Of a DNA stretch of 64,000 nucleotides, positions 38,229-46,470 are shown one piece after another; position 1 is the stretch's first letter, and each line of letters opens with the position of its first letter. The DNA comes from Ramlibacter albus (GTDB lineage: Bacteria; Pseudomonadota; Gammaproteobacteria; Burkholderiales; Burkholderiaceae_C). The position numbers were made by a program, and so were the translations under genes. Under the pieces are notes generated by a model. It saw only the letters and a list, made by a program, of their open reading frames with translations, searched no databases and had not been told where the DNA came from. Location: the NCBI RefSeq assembly GCF_014297445.1, contig NZ_JACORU010000008.1, positions 124,001 through 188,000 on the forward strand, read 5' to 3'.

Positions 38229-38981
38229 TCAGGCGAGCCGCGCGGGCCGGTCGTAGCTGATCAGTACGGCCCGGAAGGGCCCCTTGAACACGAACATGCT
38301 GCCGGCGGCGGCACCCACGACGCCGACGGCGTCGATCAGCTCCTGCATGTGCTGCACGTTGCCCGCGCCGCCGACGAAGGTCAGCGGGATCGAGACGGCG
38401 GCACGGACCTGCCGCGCGAGATCGAGGTCGTAGCCGGCCATCTCGCCGTCGCGGTCGATCGAATTGATCACCAGCTCGCCGGCGCCGAGGTCCTCGGCCT
38501 GGCGGCAGAACTCGAGCAGCGGCGTGCGGTGCTTCTCGCGGCCGTTGAGCGAATGGATCGTGTAACCCGCAAGCAGCCGGTTGCGCCTCACGTCGATCGT
38601 GACCACCACGCTCTGCGTGCCCACGGCCTGCGCCATTTCGCGCACGAGGGCCGGCCGCGCCAGCGCCGCGGCGCTGACCGACACCTTCTCGAAGCCCGAG
38701 GAGATGATCTTCACGGCCTCGTCCGCATGGGTCACCCCGCCGCCGTAGCAAAGCGGCATGCGCGACTCGATGGCCAGGCTGCGCAGGCGCTTGAAGTCGG
38801 GCGGGCGCCGCTTCGCCGAGGCGTCGATGTCGAGGAACATCAGCTCGTCGACCTGTTTCTCGTTGAAGATCTTGACCGCGTTGAGCGGGTCGCCCACGTA
38901 CTTCGGCGCGCCGAACCCGCGGGTCTTCACCAGGCCGCCGTCCTGCATCAGCAGGCAAGGGACGATGCGCGATCGCAGCAT
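38229..38981 (-). CDS. HisF-like synthase subunit of a sugar amidotransferase (HisF2/AglZ type)
   Basis: A 250-residue TIM barrel close to imidazole-glycerol-phosphate synthase HisF (start MLRSRIVPCLLMQDGGLVKT, VVVTIDVRRN, INSIDRDGEMAGYD). The location in a polysaccharide locus between WbpG-like and HisH-like partners and FGAPKYVGDPLNAVKIFNEK instead of the histidine-type substrate loop identify it as the paralogue used in acetamidino-sugar formation (HisF2 of Pseudomonas O5). It starts one base after the hisH-like stop. Confidence 0.9.
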   Translation of the reverse strand: MLRSRIVPCLLMQDGGLVKTRGFGAPKYVGDPLNAVKIFNEKQVDELMFLDIDASAKRRPPDFKRLRSLAIESRMPLCYGGGVTHADEAVKIISSGFEKVSVSAAALARPALVREMAQAVGTQSVVVTIDVRRNRLLAGYTIHSLNGREKHRTPLLEFCRQAEDLGAGELVINSIDRDGEMAGYDLDLARQVRAAVSIPLTFVGGAGNVQHMQELIDAVGVVGAAAGSMFVFKGPFRAVLISYDRPARLA

Positions 38982-38982
38982 G

Positions 38983-39597
38983 CTAGAGCTTCGCGAAATT
39001 GAGGAAGACCCGCACGCCGTTCGCGTGGCTCTTCTCGGGATGGAACTGGATGCCGTACACGTTGCCCTGCGCGACCACGCAATGCAGCGGCTCGCCGTAC
39101 TGCGCCGTCGCGAGGCTGCGGCCGGGCGCGTCGACGTGAAAGCAGAAACTGTGCAGGAAATAGAAGCCGCGTTGCGTGTCGACGCCTTCCAGCAACGGGG
39201 AAGCCTCGCGCACGTCGAGCGAATTCCAGCCCATGTGCGGCAGCAGGGGCGGGCGCGTGAGCCGGGACGTGTCGATGCGCTTGACCATGCCCTGGACCCA
39301 GCCGAGGCCGGCACGCTCGCCTTCCTCGCTGCCGGCGGCAAGCACCTGCATGCCCACGCAGATGCCCAGCAGGGGCTTGCCGCGGCCTTGCACCTGCTCG
39401 CGCAGCGTGTCGAGGAAGCCGGATTCCTCGATCAGGCGCATGGTGGTGTCGAACGCGCCGACGCCGGGCAGAATGTAGCGGTCGGACTGCGCGAGTTCCG
39501 CGGGGTCGCGCGTGATCCGGTGCGGGACGTTCAGCGCCTTGTAGATGTCGGCGATCGCATGGATGTTCCCGGAGCCGTAATCGATGATGCCGATCAC
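38983..39597 (-). CDS. HisH-like glutaminase subunit of a sugar amidotransferase
   Basis: A 204-residue class I glutamine amidotransferase supplying ammonia. Catalytic Cys is in LLGICVGMQ, and His and Glu are in GIQFHPEKSH near the C terminus. The start GTG 39597 overlaps the WbpG-like stop (GTGA). It is a histidine-pathway paralogue by context, not the housekeeping hisH, because neighbouring his genes are absent and it sits between WbpG-like and HisF-like genes. Confidence 0.9.
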   Translation of the reverse strand: MIGIIDYGSGNIHAIADIYKALNVPHRITRDPAELAQSDRYILPGVGAFDTTMRLIEESGFLDTLREQVQGRGKPLLGICVGMQVLAAGSEEGERAGLGWVQGMVKRIDTSRLTRPPLLPHMGWNSLDVREASPLLEGVDTQRGFYFLHSFCFHVDAPGRSLATAQYGEPLHCVVAQGNVYGIQFHPEKSHANGVRVFLNFAKL

Positions 39598-40730
39598 CGC
39601 TTCACCGCCTTCTCCACGCCGAGCAGCTTGAGGACCTTCGCGCCGAGCTCGAAGATGTACCGCTGGTTGCGGTAGTCGCGGAACGTCTTCTTCGGCATCT
39701 CGTGGTAGTGGCGCAGCTCCTCGGGGGTGATGCCCAGCTTGGTCGCGATGTACTCGAAGTCGGCAGCGATGGTTTCGGGGTCGTAGGCGGGCGACTCCAG
39801 CCTTGCGAGGGCGTCCTCGCGCTTCATCTGCCCGGTGAGGATCAGGCTGGAGAACTGCACGCGGCGCGTGTCGTAGCCGAAGCGGGTGGGCAGCCAGTAG
39901 CCCTCGTAGAAGCGCGTGAAGCGCGACTCGAAGTGCTTCTGGGGGTAGGCCTTCCAGCCGTACACCGCGGAAAGCGTCTCGACGGCCTTCTCCTTGGTGT
40001 AGGGCAGGTAGTTCAGCGGCTTGATGACCTGGATGCCGCGCACGTAGCGCAGGTAGATCTTGTGGAAGAAGATGCTGCTGAACGGGTAGGTGGTCAGCGG
40101 CCGCGTGCCGAAGCGGCCGTGGATGTCGCGCAGCTGCGCCATGTCCGTGCCGTAATAGAGCCACTCCAGCGGGTTGCGCACGCACTCGGTCGCGAAGTTG
40201 CCGCCGTTGAGGATGTACTTGATCCTGTGCTTGTGCGCGAAGTGGTACAGCGTGGCCACGAAGGCGTGGTCCTGCGGGATGTCCAGGTGCGGCACGCCGG
40301 CCTTGAAGAAGGCGAGCTGGAAGTCCCGCATCTCCTCCCAGTTGATCACCTCCGTGTACAGGTCCAGCCCGAGCTTGTCCACCAGCACGTGGATGTTGTT
40401 GACGGCGATCTCGGAGTTCCAGCCGCCGTCGACATGGAACACGAGCGGGCGCATCCCGAATTCGGTGACCGCCAGGTGCAGCAGGTACGAGCTGTCGAGC
40501 CCGCCGCTCAGGCCGATGATCGAATCGAACTGGGCGCCCTTGCCGGCCTTGCGGATCTGCTGGATCTGCTCCTGGAACATCCGCTGGCCCGTCTCGTCCG
40601 GGTGCCAATGAGGCGCGACGTCGTTGCGAAAGGTCAGGCAATGGTCGCATACGCCCTGGGCGTCGAACACGATCGAGCTGTCGCTCGTGTCCATCACGCA
40701 GTTCGTGCAGATCTGGTACGGGCGGCTCAT
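39594..40730 (-). CDS. wbpG: N-acetyl sugar amidotransferase (WbpG family)
   Basis: A 378-residue PP-loop ATP pyrophosphatase. The ATP motif is IIGLSGGLDSSYLLHLAV. An N-terminal zinc knuckle has CTNCVMD and CDHC. In Pseudomonas aeruginosa O5 WbpG works with HisH2 and HisF2 to convert a sugar N-acetyl group to an acetamidino group; the same three-gene set is intact here in one coupled run. The ATG at 40730 overlaps the GT2 stop (ATGA). The substrate in this organism is unknown, but wecB/wecC supply a ManNAcA precursor. Confidence 0.92.
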   Translation of the reverse strand: MSRPYQICTNCVMDTSDSSIVFDAQGVCDHCLTFRNDVAPHWHPDETGQRMFQEQIQQIRKAGKGAQFDSIIGLSGGLDSSYLLHLAVTEFGMRPLVFHVDGGWNSEIAVNNIHVLVDKLGLDLYTEVINWEEMRDFQLAFFKAGVPHLDIPQDHAFVATLYHFAHKHRIKYILNGGNFATECVRNPLEWLYYGTDMAQLRDIHGRFGTRPLTTYPFSSIFFHKIYLRYVRGIQVIKPLNYLPYTKEKAVETLSAVYGWKAYPQKHFESRFTRFYEGYWLPTRFGYDTRRVQFSSLILTGQMKREDALARLESPAYDPETIAADFEYIATKLGITPEELRHYHEMPKKTFRDYRNQRYIFELGAKVLKLLGVEKAVKR

Positions 40731-41551
40731 CCCAACACCCGTACGTACTTGCGATATTCCTTGTGCGAGGCTTTCGCCAAGGCCCACCATGTTCGGCTTG
40801 GCAGCTGGCTCAGTGTGGAATGCCATCGGTGCGTGACTCTCAGTGCCGGAGTGTACAAGAGCTTTTCGCCCGCCTCGGACAGCTGCAGGCTGAGGAAGTA
40901 CTCCTCGTAGACGAGGAACGTGCGGGCGGGCAGCTCCGTGAAAAGGCGGAAATAGCGCGGCGTGAGCAGGTAGCAGGAGCCGTGGCCCTGGTAGATCGTC
41001 TGCTCCACGCGCCACTGCAGTTCATCGGGACGGTCCACGAGGCTGCGCAGCAGGCGCGCGGCCAGCAGGACGAGCCGGCCGACGTAGTAGTTGGAGTAAT
41101 ACACGTCGTACATGAACTCGCGGAACCGCCCGATGCCCGAGATGACGTGCGGGTTCTGGTGCTCGCCGTCCTCCGTCACGATGTCCGGGGAGATCACCGG
41201 GTAGGCGCCGAGCGCGGCCGAGTGCTGCTCCACGCGGTCGCAGAAGTCGGCGTCGAAGAGCAGGTCGTTGTTGCCGACGACCATCCACTCGATCCCGGGG
41301 TCGAGGGCCCGCAGCGCGCGCAACCCGGTGTTCAGCCCCGCGAAGTAGCCGAGGTTCTCCTCGTTGAAGATCAACGTCACTTCCGGCACGCCGCAAAGCG
41401 CGTCGCGCAGCAGGTCGCGCGCAGGCTGCTGCGACGCGTTGTCGACGACCGCGATGCGAATCTCGTGGCCGCGGTTGGCTAGCAGCGTCTTCACGGCGTC
41501 CACCGTCACCGCCGAGTTGTTGTAGTTGGTGCAGACGTAGCCGAGCTTCAT
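40727..41551 (-). CDS. Glycosyltransferase family 2 protein
   Basis: A 274-residue GT-A transferase: LGYVCTNYNNSAVTVDAVKT, IAVVDNASQQPAR, NEENLGYFAGLNTGL and MVVGNNDLLFDADF (metal-binding Asp) at about 90-100. It resembles rhamnosyl- and N-acetylhexosaminyltransferases of O-antigen clusters. The stop overlaps the wbpG start. Upstream is a 177-base gap with a strong hairpin, so this gene opens the second half of the operon. Confidence 0.87.
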   Translation of the reverse strand: MKLGYVCTNYNNSAVTVDAVKTLLANRGHEIRIAVVDNASQQPARDLLRDALCGVPEVTLIFNEENLGYFAGLNTGLRALRALDPGIEWMVVGNNDLLFDADFCDRVEQHSAALGAYPVISPDIVTEDGEHQNPHVISGIGRFREFMYDVYYSNYYVGRLVLLAARLLRSLVDRPDELQWRVEQTIYQGHGSCYLLTPRYFRLFTELPARTFLVYEEYFLSLQLSEAGEKLLYTPALRVTHRWHSTLSQLPSRTWWALAKASHKEYRKYVRVLG

Positions 41552-41690
41552 GGAGGGTCTCTGGATACCAACAGTCCGGGGTTGATGTCGATATCTTCTT
41601 GTGGCTTGAAATCGGCAGGCCCGCCAGCCCGGCGCGTTCCCGGCAATCTCGGCGAACCTGCGCCGGAGCTGGCAGGCAGCGGGGATCGCC

Positions 41691-41712
41691 GCCGGCCGCG
41701 CAGGCGGCCGGC
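41691..41712. other. Strong GC hairpin in the gap between the SDR gene and GT2 gene
   Basis: GCCGGCCGC, loop GCAG, GCGGCCGGC: nine perfect pairs, 17-38 bases after the SDR stop. No T-run follows on the minus strand, so it is more likely an mRNA-stability or pausing element than a simple terminator. The rest of the 177-base gap shows no gene. Confidence 0.5.
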
Positions 41713-41728
41713 TGACGGCGGCGCCCGT

Positions 41729-42703
41729 TCAAACGTTCCTGAACCGCTCCGAGTAAGGGTCGGCGATGATGCCGCTGCGCATCAGCCGCGTGATTTCCCG
41801 CACACCGTCCGGCACGCGGCGCGTGATCGAGAAGCCGAGCACGCTGCGGATCTTGTCGCAGTTCACGCGGTAGTCGCGGGGGTCTTCGGTGCGTTCGACG
41901 TAGATCGCCTCGGCGCCGGGGACTTCCTTCTGGATGACTTCCATGAGCATTCTCTTGGTGTAGTTCTCCGACGTGTCGCCGACGTTGAACACCTCCGAGC
42001 GCACCTTCTCCTGTGGCGCCTCGAGCGTCGCGATCACGGAGCGCGCGAGGTCGTTCACGTGGCAGTAGGGCCGGTTGAACTGCGGGCCCCAGATTTCCTG
42101 CTTGCCCGTCATGCACACGTTGCGCGCGAACTCGTTGACGGTCAGGTCGAAGCGGATGCGCGGGGAGAAGCCGTACACCGTCGAGAAGCGCAGCGGCGTG
42201 GCGCAGACTGCGCTGCCCTTGCGGTCCTCCAGCAGGAACTTCTCGAACTTCACCTTCAGTTCGGCGTAGAGCGAGACGGGCCGCAGCTCGGACTGCTCGT
42301 CCACGTAGGCGTCAGGATCCGCCATCTTGCCGTAGTTGCTGCAGGTCGAGGCGAAGACGAAGCGGCCCACGCGCGCCTTCTCGGCCTCATCGAACAGCTG
42401 CACGGCCGCGCCCCAGTTCACCTCGCGCGCTTCGTCCGGGAACTTCGAGCAGGCCGGGTCGCCGACGATCGCCGCGAGGTGCGCGACGGCGTCCACGCCG
42501 TCCAGCGCCTTGCGCACGTCGGCGGCCTCGCGCACGTCACCTTTCATGAACTGGAAGGACGGGTCCTGCGCCACCTCGTACAAGGCCTCGCCGCCGAACT
42601 TGAGCGAGTCGAGCACTCGCACGCGATAGCCGCCGGCGAGCAGCAGCCGCACGAGCACGGAACCGATATAGCCGGCACCGCCGGTCACAAGCACAGTTTT
42701 CAA
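41729..42703 (-). CDS. NAD-dependent epimerase/dehydratase (SDR) of polysaccharide locus
   Basis: An extended SDR of 324 residues. The NAD motif is TVLVTGGAGYIGS and the catalytic Tyr-Lys pair is in YAELKVKFEKF; FVFASTCSNYGKM precedes it. Start TTG 42703 is set by AGGAG at 42709-42713, five bases upstream; no ATG fits the motif position. The family includes UDP-sugar 4-epimerases and 4,6-dehydratases. It may provide the keto-sugar for the LegC-type enzyme because no separate 4,6-dehydratase is in the locus, but sequence alone does not settle this. Confidence 0.82.
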   Translation of the reverse strand: MKTVLVTGGAGYIGSVLVRLLLAGGYRVRVLDSLKFGGEALYEVAQDPSFQFMKGDVREAADVRKALDGVDAVAHLAAIVGDPACSKFPDEAREVNWGAAVQLFDEAEKARVGRFVFASTCSNYGKMADPDAYVDEQSELRPVSLYAELKVKFEKFLLEDRKGSAVCATPLRFSTVYGFSPRIRFDLTVNEFARNVCMTGKQEIWGPQFNRPYCHVNDLARSVIATLEAPQEKVRSEVFNVGDTSENYTKRMLMEVIQKEVPGAEAIYVERTEDPRDYRVNCDKIRSVLGFSITRRVPDGVREITRLMRSGIIADPYSERFRNV

Positions 42704-42761
42704 GGTTTCTCCTGTATCGAACCGGAAATGTAGACGAGTTTGAACCCCGCGAGCGGCCGCG

Positions 42762-43466
42762 TCACGTGCCAAGCAGCACATCCCGCAGTTCGGGCGGCGG
42801 CTCGGGCAGGTCCTTGAAGACGCGGAACACCAGCCCGGTATCGGGCCGCACGACGAGGATGGCGGTGACCACGATCACCTTGATGTAGACGGCCAGGGAG
42901 GCGTTCTCGTAGTACCAGCGCTCCAGCTGTCCCTTGTAGGGGCCGACCACGCGGTAGTAGAACGCGAGCGGGTCCTGTGAGCCGTGGAGGATTTCCTCCT
43001 CGTTGCGGAACACCATGGAGCCCAGGCCGCTCAGGCCCGGGCGCAGCCGCTTGATGATTTCCTGCGTCTGCGGGTCGTACGTCTCGAACGCCTTGCGCAC
43101 GAGCGGCCGCGGGCCGACGACGCTCATGTCGCCGAAAAGGATGTTGAGCAGCTGCGGCAGCTCGTTGATCTTCGTCTTGCGCAGGAAACCGCCCACCGGG
43201 AGGATGCGCGGGTCGTCGCGCACCGTGACCGTGCCGGCGCCGATGTTCGGGCTGTCCTTGAGCATCGTGGCGAACTTCAGGACGCCGAATTCGCGTCCAC
43301 CCATTCCCACCCGGGGCTGCACGTAGAAGACCTCGCCTTCGCCGGTGAGCCGCAGCAGCAGCGCCACCGGCAGCAGCAGCGGCGAGAGGACGAGCAGTGC
43401 GGCGGCGGAGAGCACGATGTCCGCCAACCGCTGCAGTGCACGCGCGGCACGACGCATCGAAGCCAT
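42762..43466 (-). CDS. Initiating sugar-phosphate transferase (bacterial sugar transferase family)
   Basis: A 234-residue monotopic phosphoglycosyl transferase that starts repeat-unit synthesis on undecaprenyl phosphate. The N-terminal re-entrant hydrophobic segment is followed by VFYVQPRVGMGGREFGVLKF, LRKTKINELPQLLNILFGDM and GPRPLV, the conserved catalytic block. The size matches the small PglC/WecP-like class rather than the long WbaP. It lies one base after the LegC-type gene, consistent with use of a UDP-di-N-acetylbacillosamine-like or QuiNAc-type donor, which is inference. Confidence 0.92.
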   Translation of the reverse strand: MASMRRAARALQRLADIVLSAAALLVLSPLLLPVALLLRLTGEGEVFYVQPRVGMGGREFGVLKFATMLKDSPNIGAGTVTVRDDPRILPVGGFLRKTKINELPQLLNILFGDMSVVGPRPLVRKAFETYDPQTQEIIKRLRPGLSGLGSMVFRNEEEILHGSQDPLAFYYRVVGPYKGQLERWYYENASLAVYIKVIVVTAILVVRPDTGLVFRVFKDLPEPPPELRDVLLGT

Positions 43467-43467
43467 G

Positions 43468-44628
43468 TCAGCGCGGGTCGGGAACGCTCGAGGAGATGTT
43501 CACGACCCTCTGTTCGAGCTCGAGCGAGTTCACGAGGTCGTCACGCTGGCACGCACTGAACATCGGCAGGTGGTTCATCAGCGTCCAGATCGGGCGCGTC
43601 ATCACGCCTTGGTCGTTGGTGTAGCGCAGGAACTCGTCACGCTCCGCTTTCGACTCCAGGAGGATCGCATTGAGCCAGTGGTTCGAGCGGGTGCCCGCAC
43701 GCGCCTGGAGGAACGGGATGCCGAGGCCCGAGAAGAAGGCTGCATAGCGCCTGGCGATGCCCTGCTTGGTTTCAAGGAAGCCAGGCAGCTGTTCCATCTG
43801 TGCGCAGCCCAACGCCGCATTGAGGTTCGGCATGCGGTAGTTGTAGCCCACCTCGTCGTGGAAGAACTCATAAGGGTGCGGCCTCTTGGCCGTCGTGGTG
43901 AGGTGCTTCGCGCGCTTGGCGATCTCCTCGTCGTTCGTGATGATCGCGCCCCCGCCGCCGGTGGTGATGACCTTGTTGCCGTTGAAGCTGAGGGTCCCGA
44001 TCGCGCCGATCGTGCCCGTGTGACGCTCGCCCACGTAGCTGCCGAGCGACTCGGCCGCGTCTTCGATCACCGGGATGCCGAACTCCGAACACACCTTCAC
44101 GATCTCGTCGATGCGGCAAGGTAGCCCGAAAGTGTGCATCGGCACGCAGGCTGCAACGCGGCGTCCGGTCGTGCGGTTCACGGCCTTGCCGTCGCGCACG
44201 ACCACATTCGCCTCGAGGAAGCGCGCGACGGCGGTCGGGCTCATCCCGAGCGTGTCTTTGTCGACGTCCACAAAGACCGGGTGGGCATGGCAATAACTCA
44301 GCGCGTTGCAGGTGGCGACGAACGTCAGCGGCTGGGTCATTACCTCGTCGTCCGGGCGCACGCCGGCGAGTACCAGCGCGATGTGGAGCGCGGCGGTGCC
44401 GTTCACCGCCGCGATCGCGAAACGCGCACCGGTGAAGGATGCAAGTTGCTGTTCCAGGTCATTCACCCGCTGGCCGACCGACGAGACGAAGTTCGAGTCG
44501 ATGCATTCCGCCAGGTACTTCTTCTCGTTGCCGGCGAAGACGGGGCGGTGCAGGGGGATGAAGTCGGGCCCATAGATGCCGCGGACGAACTCGACGATTC
44601 GTTCTTTGTGGTGGAGCGCGCTGTTCAT
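43468..44628 (-). CDS. LegC-family UDP-sugar aminotransferase
   Basis: PLP aminotransferase of 386 residues in the DegT family. IPLHRPVFAGNEKKYLAECI and NFVSSVGQRVNDLEQQLASF are the LegC signatures, and the PLP Lys is in LSFNGNKVITTGGGGAI. It aminates a UDP-4-keto-6-deoxy-HexNAc toward bacillosamine/legionaminic type sugars. The start is uncertain: ATG 44628 is used, with ATG 44649 and 44658 in frame. It is the first gene of the polysaccharide operon. Confidence 0.88.
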   Translation of the reverse strand: MNSALHHKERIVEFVRGIYGPDFIPLHRPVFAGNEKKYLAECIDSNFVSSVGQRVNDLEQQLASFTGARFAIAAVNGTAALHIALVLAGVRPDDEVMTQPLTFVATCNALSYCHAHPVFVDVDKDTLGMSPTAVARFLEANVVVRDGKAVNRTTGRRVAACVPMHTFGLPCRIDEIVKVCSEFGIPVIEDAAESLGSYVGERHTGTIGAIGTLSFNGNKVITTGGGGAIITNDEEIAKRAKHLTTTAKRPHPYEFFHDEVGYNYRMPNLNAALGCAQMEQLPGFLETKQGIARRYAAFFSGLGIPFLQARAGTRSNHWLNAILLESKAERDEFLRYTNDQGVMTRPIWTLMNHLPMFSACQRDDLVNSLELEQRVVNISSSVPDPR

Positions 44629-44930
44629 GATTCGTTGCTCATCATACATTGCCGACATCGGCGTCAACTTGCCGCACCAATTCAGGGCCTATCTACGGAT
44701 CTGCGCATCCAGTCAGTGAACTAATATGGTGCGCACTCTGCATAAGCACCAAAACCGGGAGTCGCAAGGTTCGCCCCTGCAAGTGAGCCACATGGCAACG
44801 GTGAAACGGTCGCTAAATCAACGACAATCCCCCCGCTCAGCCGCAGCCGCCATGCACCAGCTTTGGCACAGAACCTGCATCCACAGCCGCGCACAATCCA
44901 ATCAACAACCCCCATCCCTGGAGAAACCTG
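44629..44930. other. Intergenic region between polysaccharide locus and glnA
   Basis: 302 bases with no gene. It contains the sigma-54 type site for glnA (44864-44878) and a TGGTGC...GCACCA pair at 44727-44751 whose half-sites are in the opposite order to an NtrC box. The promoter of the minus-strand polysaccharide operon should also be here; a TTGCGA, 17-base spacer, TATGCA pair is a weak candidate. Confidence 0.6.
44864..44878 (+). promoter_or_regulatory. Sigma-54 type promoter of glnA
   Basis: TGGCACAGAACCTGC has the invariant GG and GC separated by ten bases, matching the -24/-12 consensus TGGCAC-N5-TTGC with one mismatch. The expected mRNA start is about 40 bases before the glnA ATG. 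NtrC with its GAFTGA sigma-54 contact motif is encoded 3 kb downstream, which supports the assignment. Confidence 0.7.
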
Positions 44931-46349
44931 ATGGCAGCCAAGACCGTCGCAGACGTGATGAAGATGGTGAAGGAGAACGAGGTCAAGTTCGTTGACTTCC
45001 GCTTCACCGACACTCGCGGCAAGGAGCAGCACGTGACCGTGCCGATCTCCGCTTTCGACGAAGACAAGTTCCAGTCCGGCCACGCTTTCGACGGCTCGTC
45101 GATCGCGGGCTGGAAGGGCATCGAGGCATCCGACATGCTGCTCATGCCCGACCCCAACACGGCCAACATCGACCCGTTCTACGAAGAGACCACGCTGTTC
45201 CTCTCGTGCGACGTGCTGGAGCCGGGCGACGGCAAGGCCTACGAGCGCGACCCGCGCTCGCTCGCGCGCCGCGCCGAGGCGTACCTCAAGGCCTCCGGTC
45301 TGGGCGACACGGCCTTCTTCGGCCCGGAGCCCGAGTTCTTCATCTTCGACGACGTGCGCTGGGGCGCGGGCCCCGAGGGCTCCTTCGTGGAGATCGACGA
45401 GTACGAAGCCCCCTGGAACACCGGCAAGAAGATCGAAGGCGGCAACCGTGGCCACCGTCCCACCGTCAAGGGCGGCTACTTCCCCGTGCCCCCGGTCGAC
45501 AGCACGCAGGACATGCGCGCCGAGATGTCCCTGATCCTCGAGTCGCTGGGCATCCCGGTCGAGGTGTTCCACCACGAAGTGGCGGGCGCCGGCCAGAACG
45601 AGATCGGCACCAAGTTCAGCACGCTGGTGCAGCGCGCCGACTGGACGATGCTGCTCAAGTACGTCGTGCACAACGTCGCCAACGCCTACGGCAAGACGGC
45701 CACGTTCATGCCGAAGCCCGTCGTGGGCGACAACGGCTCGGGCATGCACGTGCACCAGTCCGTGTGGAAGGACGGCAAGAACCTGTTCGCCGGCGAAGGC
45801 TATGCCGGCCTGTCGGAGTTCGCGCTGTACTACATCGGCGGCATCATCAAGCACGCCCGCGCGCTCAACGCCATCACCAACCCCGGCACCAACAGCTACA
45901 AGCGCCTGGTGCCCGGCTTCGAAGCCCCGGTGAAGCTGGCGTACTCCGCCCGCAACCGCTCTGCGTCCATCCGCATCCCGTACGTGGCGAACCCGAAGGG
46001 CCGCCGTATCGAAGTGCGCTTCCCGGACCCCACCTGCAACCCGTACTTCGCGTTCTCCGCGATGCTGATGGCGGGCCTGGACGGCGTGGAGAACAAGATT
46101 CACCCGGGCGAGGCCGCAACCAAGGACCTGTACCACCTGCCGCCGGAAGAGGACGCGAAGATCCCGACCGTGTGCCACAGCCTGGACCAGGCCCTCGAGT
46201 GCCTCGACAACGACCGCGCCTTCCTCACCAAGGGCGGCGTGTTCACCGACGGCCTGATCGATGCGTACATCGAGCTGAAGATGCAGGAAGTCACGCGTTT
46301 CCGCATGACGACCCATCCCATCGAGTTCGACATGTACTACTCGCTGTAA
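44931..46349 (+). CDS. glnA: Glutamine synthetase type I
   Basis: A 472-residue GSI-beta enzyme making glutamine from glutamate and ammonia. Signature [19 protein letters not shown]/metal segment [12 protein letters not shown], and [15 protein letters not shown] are present. Tyr401 in DLYHLPPEE is the expected adenylylation site, so control by GlnE is likely. It is preceded by GGAGA eight bases before the ATG. A rho-independent terminator follows, separating it from ntrBC. Confidence 0.98.
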   Translation: MAAKTVADVMKMVKENEVKFVDFRFTDTRGKEQHVTVPISAFDEDKFQSGHAFDGSSIAGWKGIEASDMLLMPDPNTANIDPFYEETTLFLSCDVLEPGDGKAYERDPRSLARRAEAYLKASGLGDTAFFGPEPEFFIFDDVRWGAGPEGSFVEIDEYEAPWNTGKKIEGGNRGHRPTVKGGYFPVPPVDSTQDMRAEMSLILESLGIPVEVFHHEVAGAGQNEIGTKFSTLVQRADWTMLLKYVVHNVANAYGKTATFMPKPVVGDNGSGMHVHQSVWKDGKNLFAGEGYAGLSEFALYYIGGIIKHARALNAITNPGTNSYKRLVPGFEAPVKLAYSARNRSASIRIPYVANPKGRRIEVRFPDPTCNPYFAFSAMLMAGLDGVENKIHPGEAATKDLYHLPPEEDAKIPTVCHSLDQALECLDNDRAFLTKGGVFTDGLIDAYIELKMQEVTRFRMTTHPIEFDMYYSL

Positions 46350-46366
46350 AGCGCAGGCACCGTTGC

Positions 46367-46392
46367 AAAAAGCCCGCTTCGGCGGGCTTTTT
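46367..46392 (+). terminator. Rho-independent terminator of glnA
   Basis: AAAAAGCCCGC, loop TTCG, GCGGGCTTTTT: seven GC-rich pairs with a stable UUCG tetraloop and a T-run, 17 bases after the glnA stop. Confidence 0.93.
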
Positions 46393-46470
46393 CCTTTACA
46401 GGTCAAGAACTTATGGAACTTTTTTGATTTTGGTTCATACTCATAGACCGTCCTCTGCAAGGGGTAGGTC

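Noticed and set aside
36069..39002. 977-residue plus-strand frame opposite the fusion oxidoreductase and hisF-like gene
   Set aside because: Antisense shadow, low-complexity Arg/His/Ala/Gly composition.
38229..39597. HisF- and HisH-like genes considered as part of histidine biosynthesis
   Set aside because: No other his genes nearby; they flank a WbpG-like gene in a polysaccharide locus, which identifies amidotransferase paralogues.
23942..44628. Searched polysaccharide locus edges for insertion sequences, integrase, tRNA or direct repeats
   Set aside because: None seen; the lower GC is the only sign of transfer, so no genomic island is called.
44727..44751. TGGTGC...GCACCA considered as an NtrC box
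   Set aside because: Half-sites are in the reverse order and 13 bases apart, not TGCACC-N5-GGTGCA.
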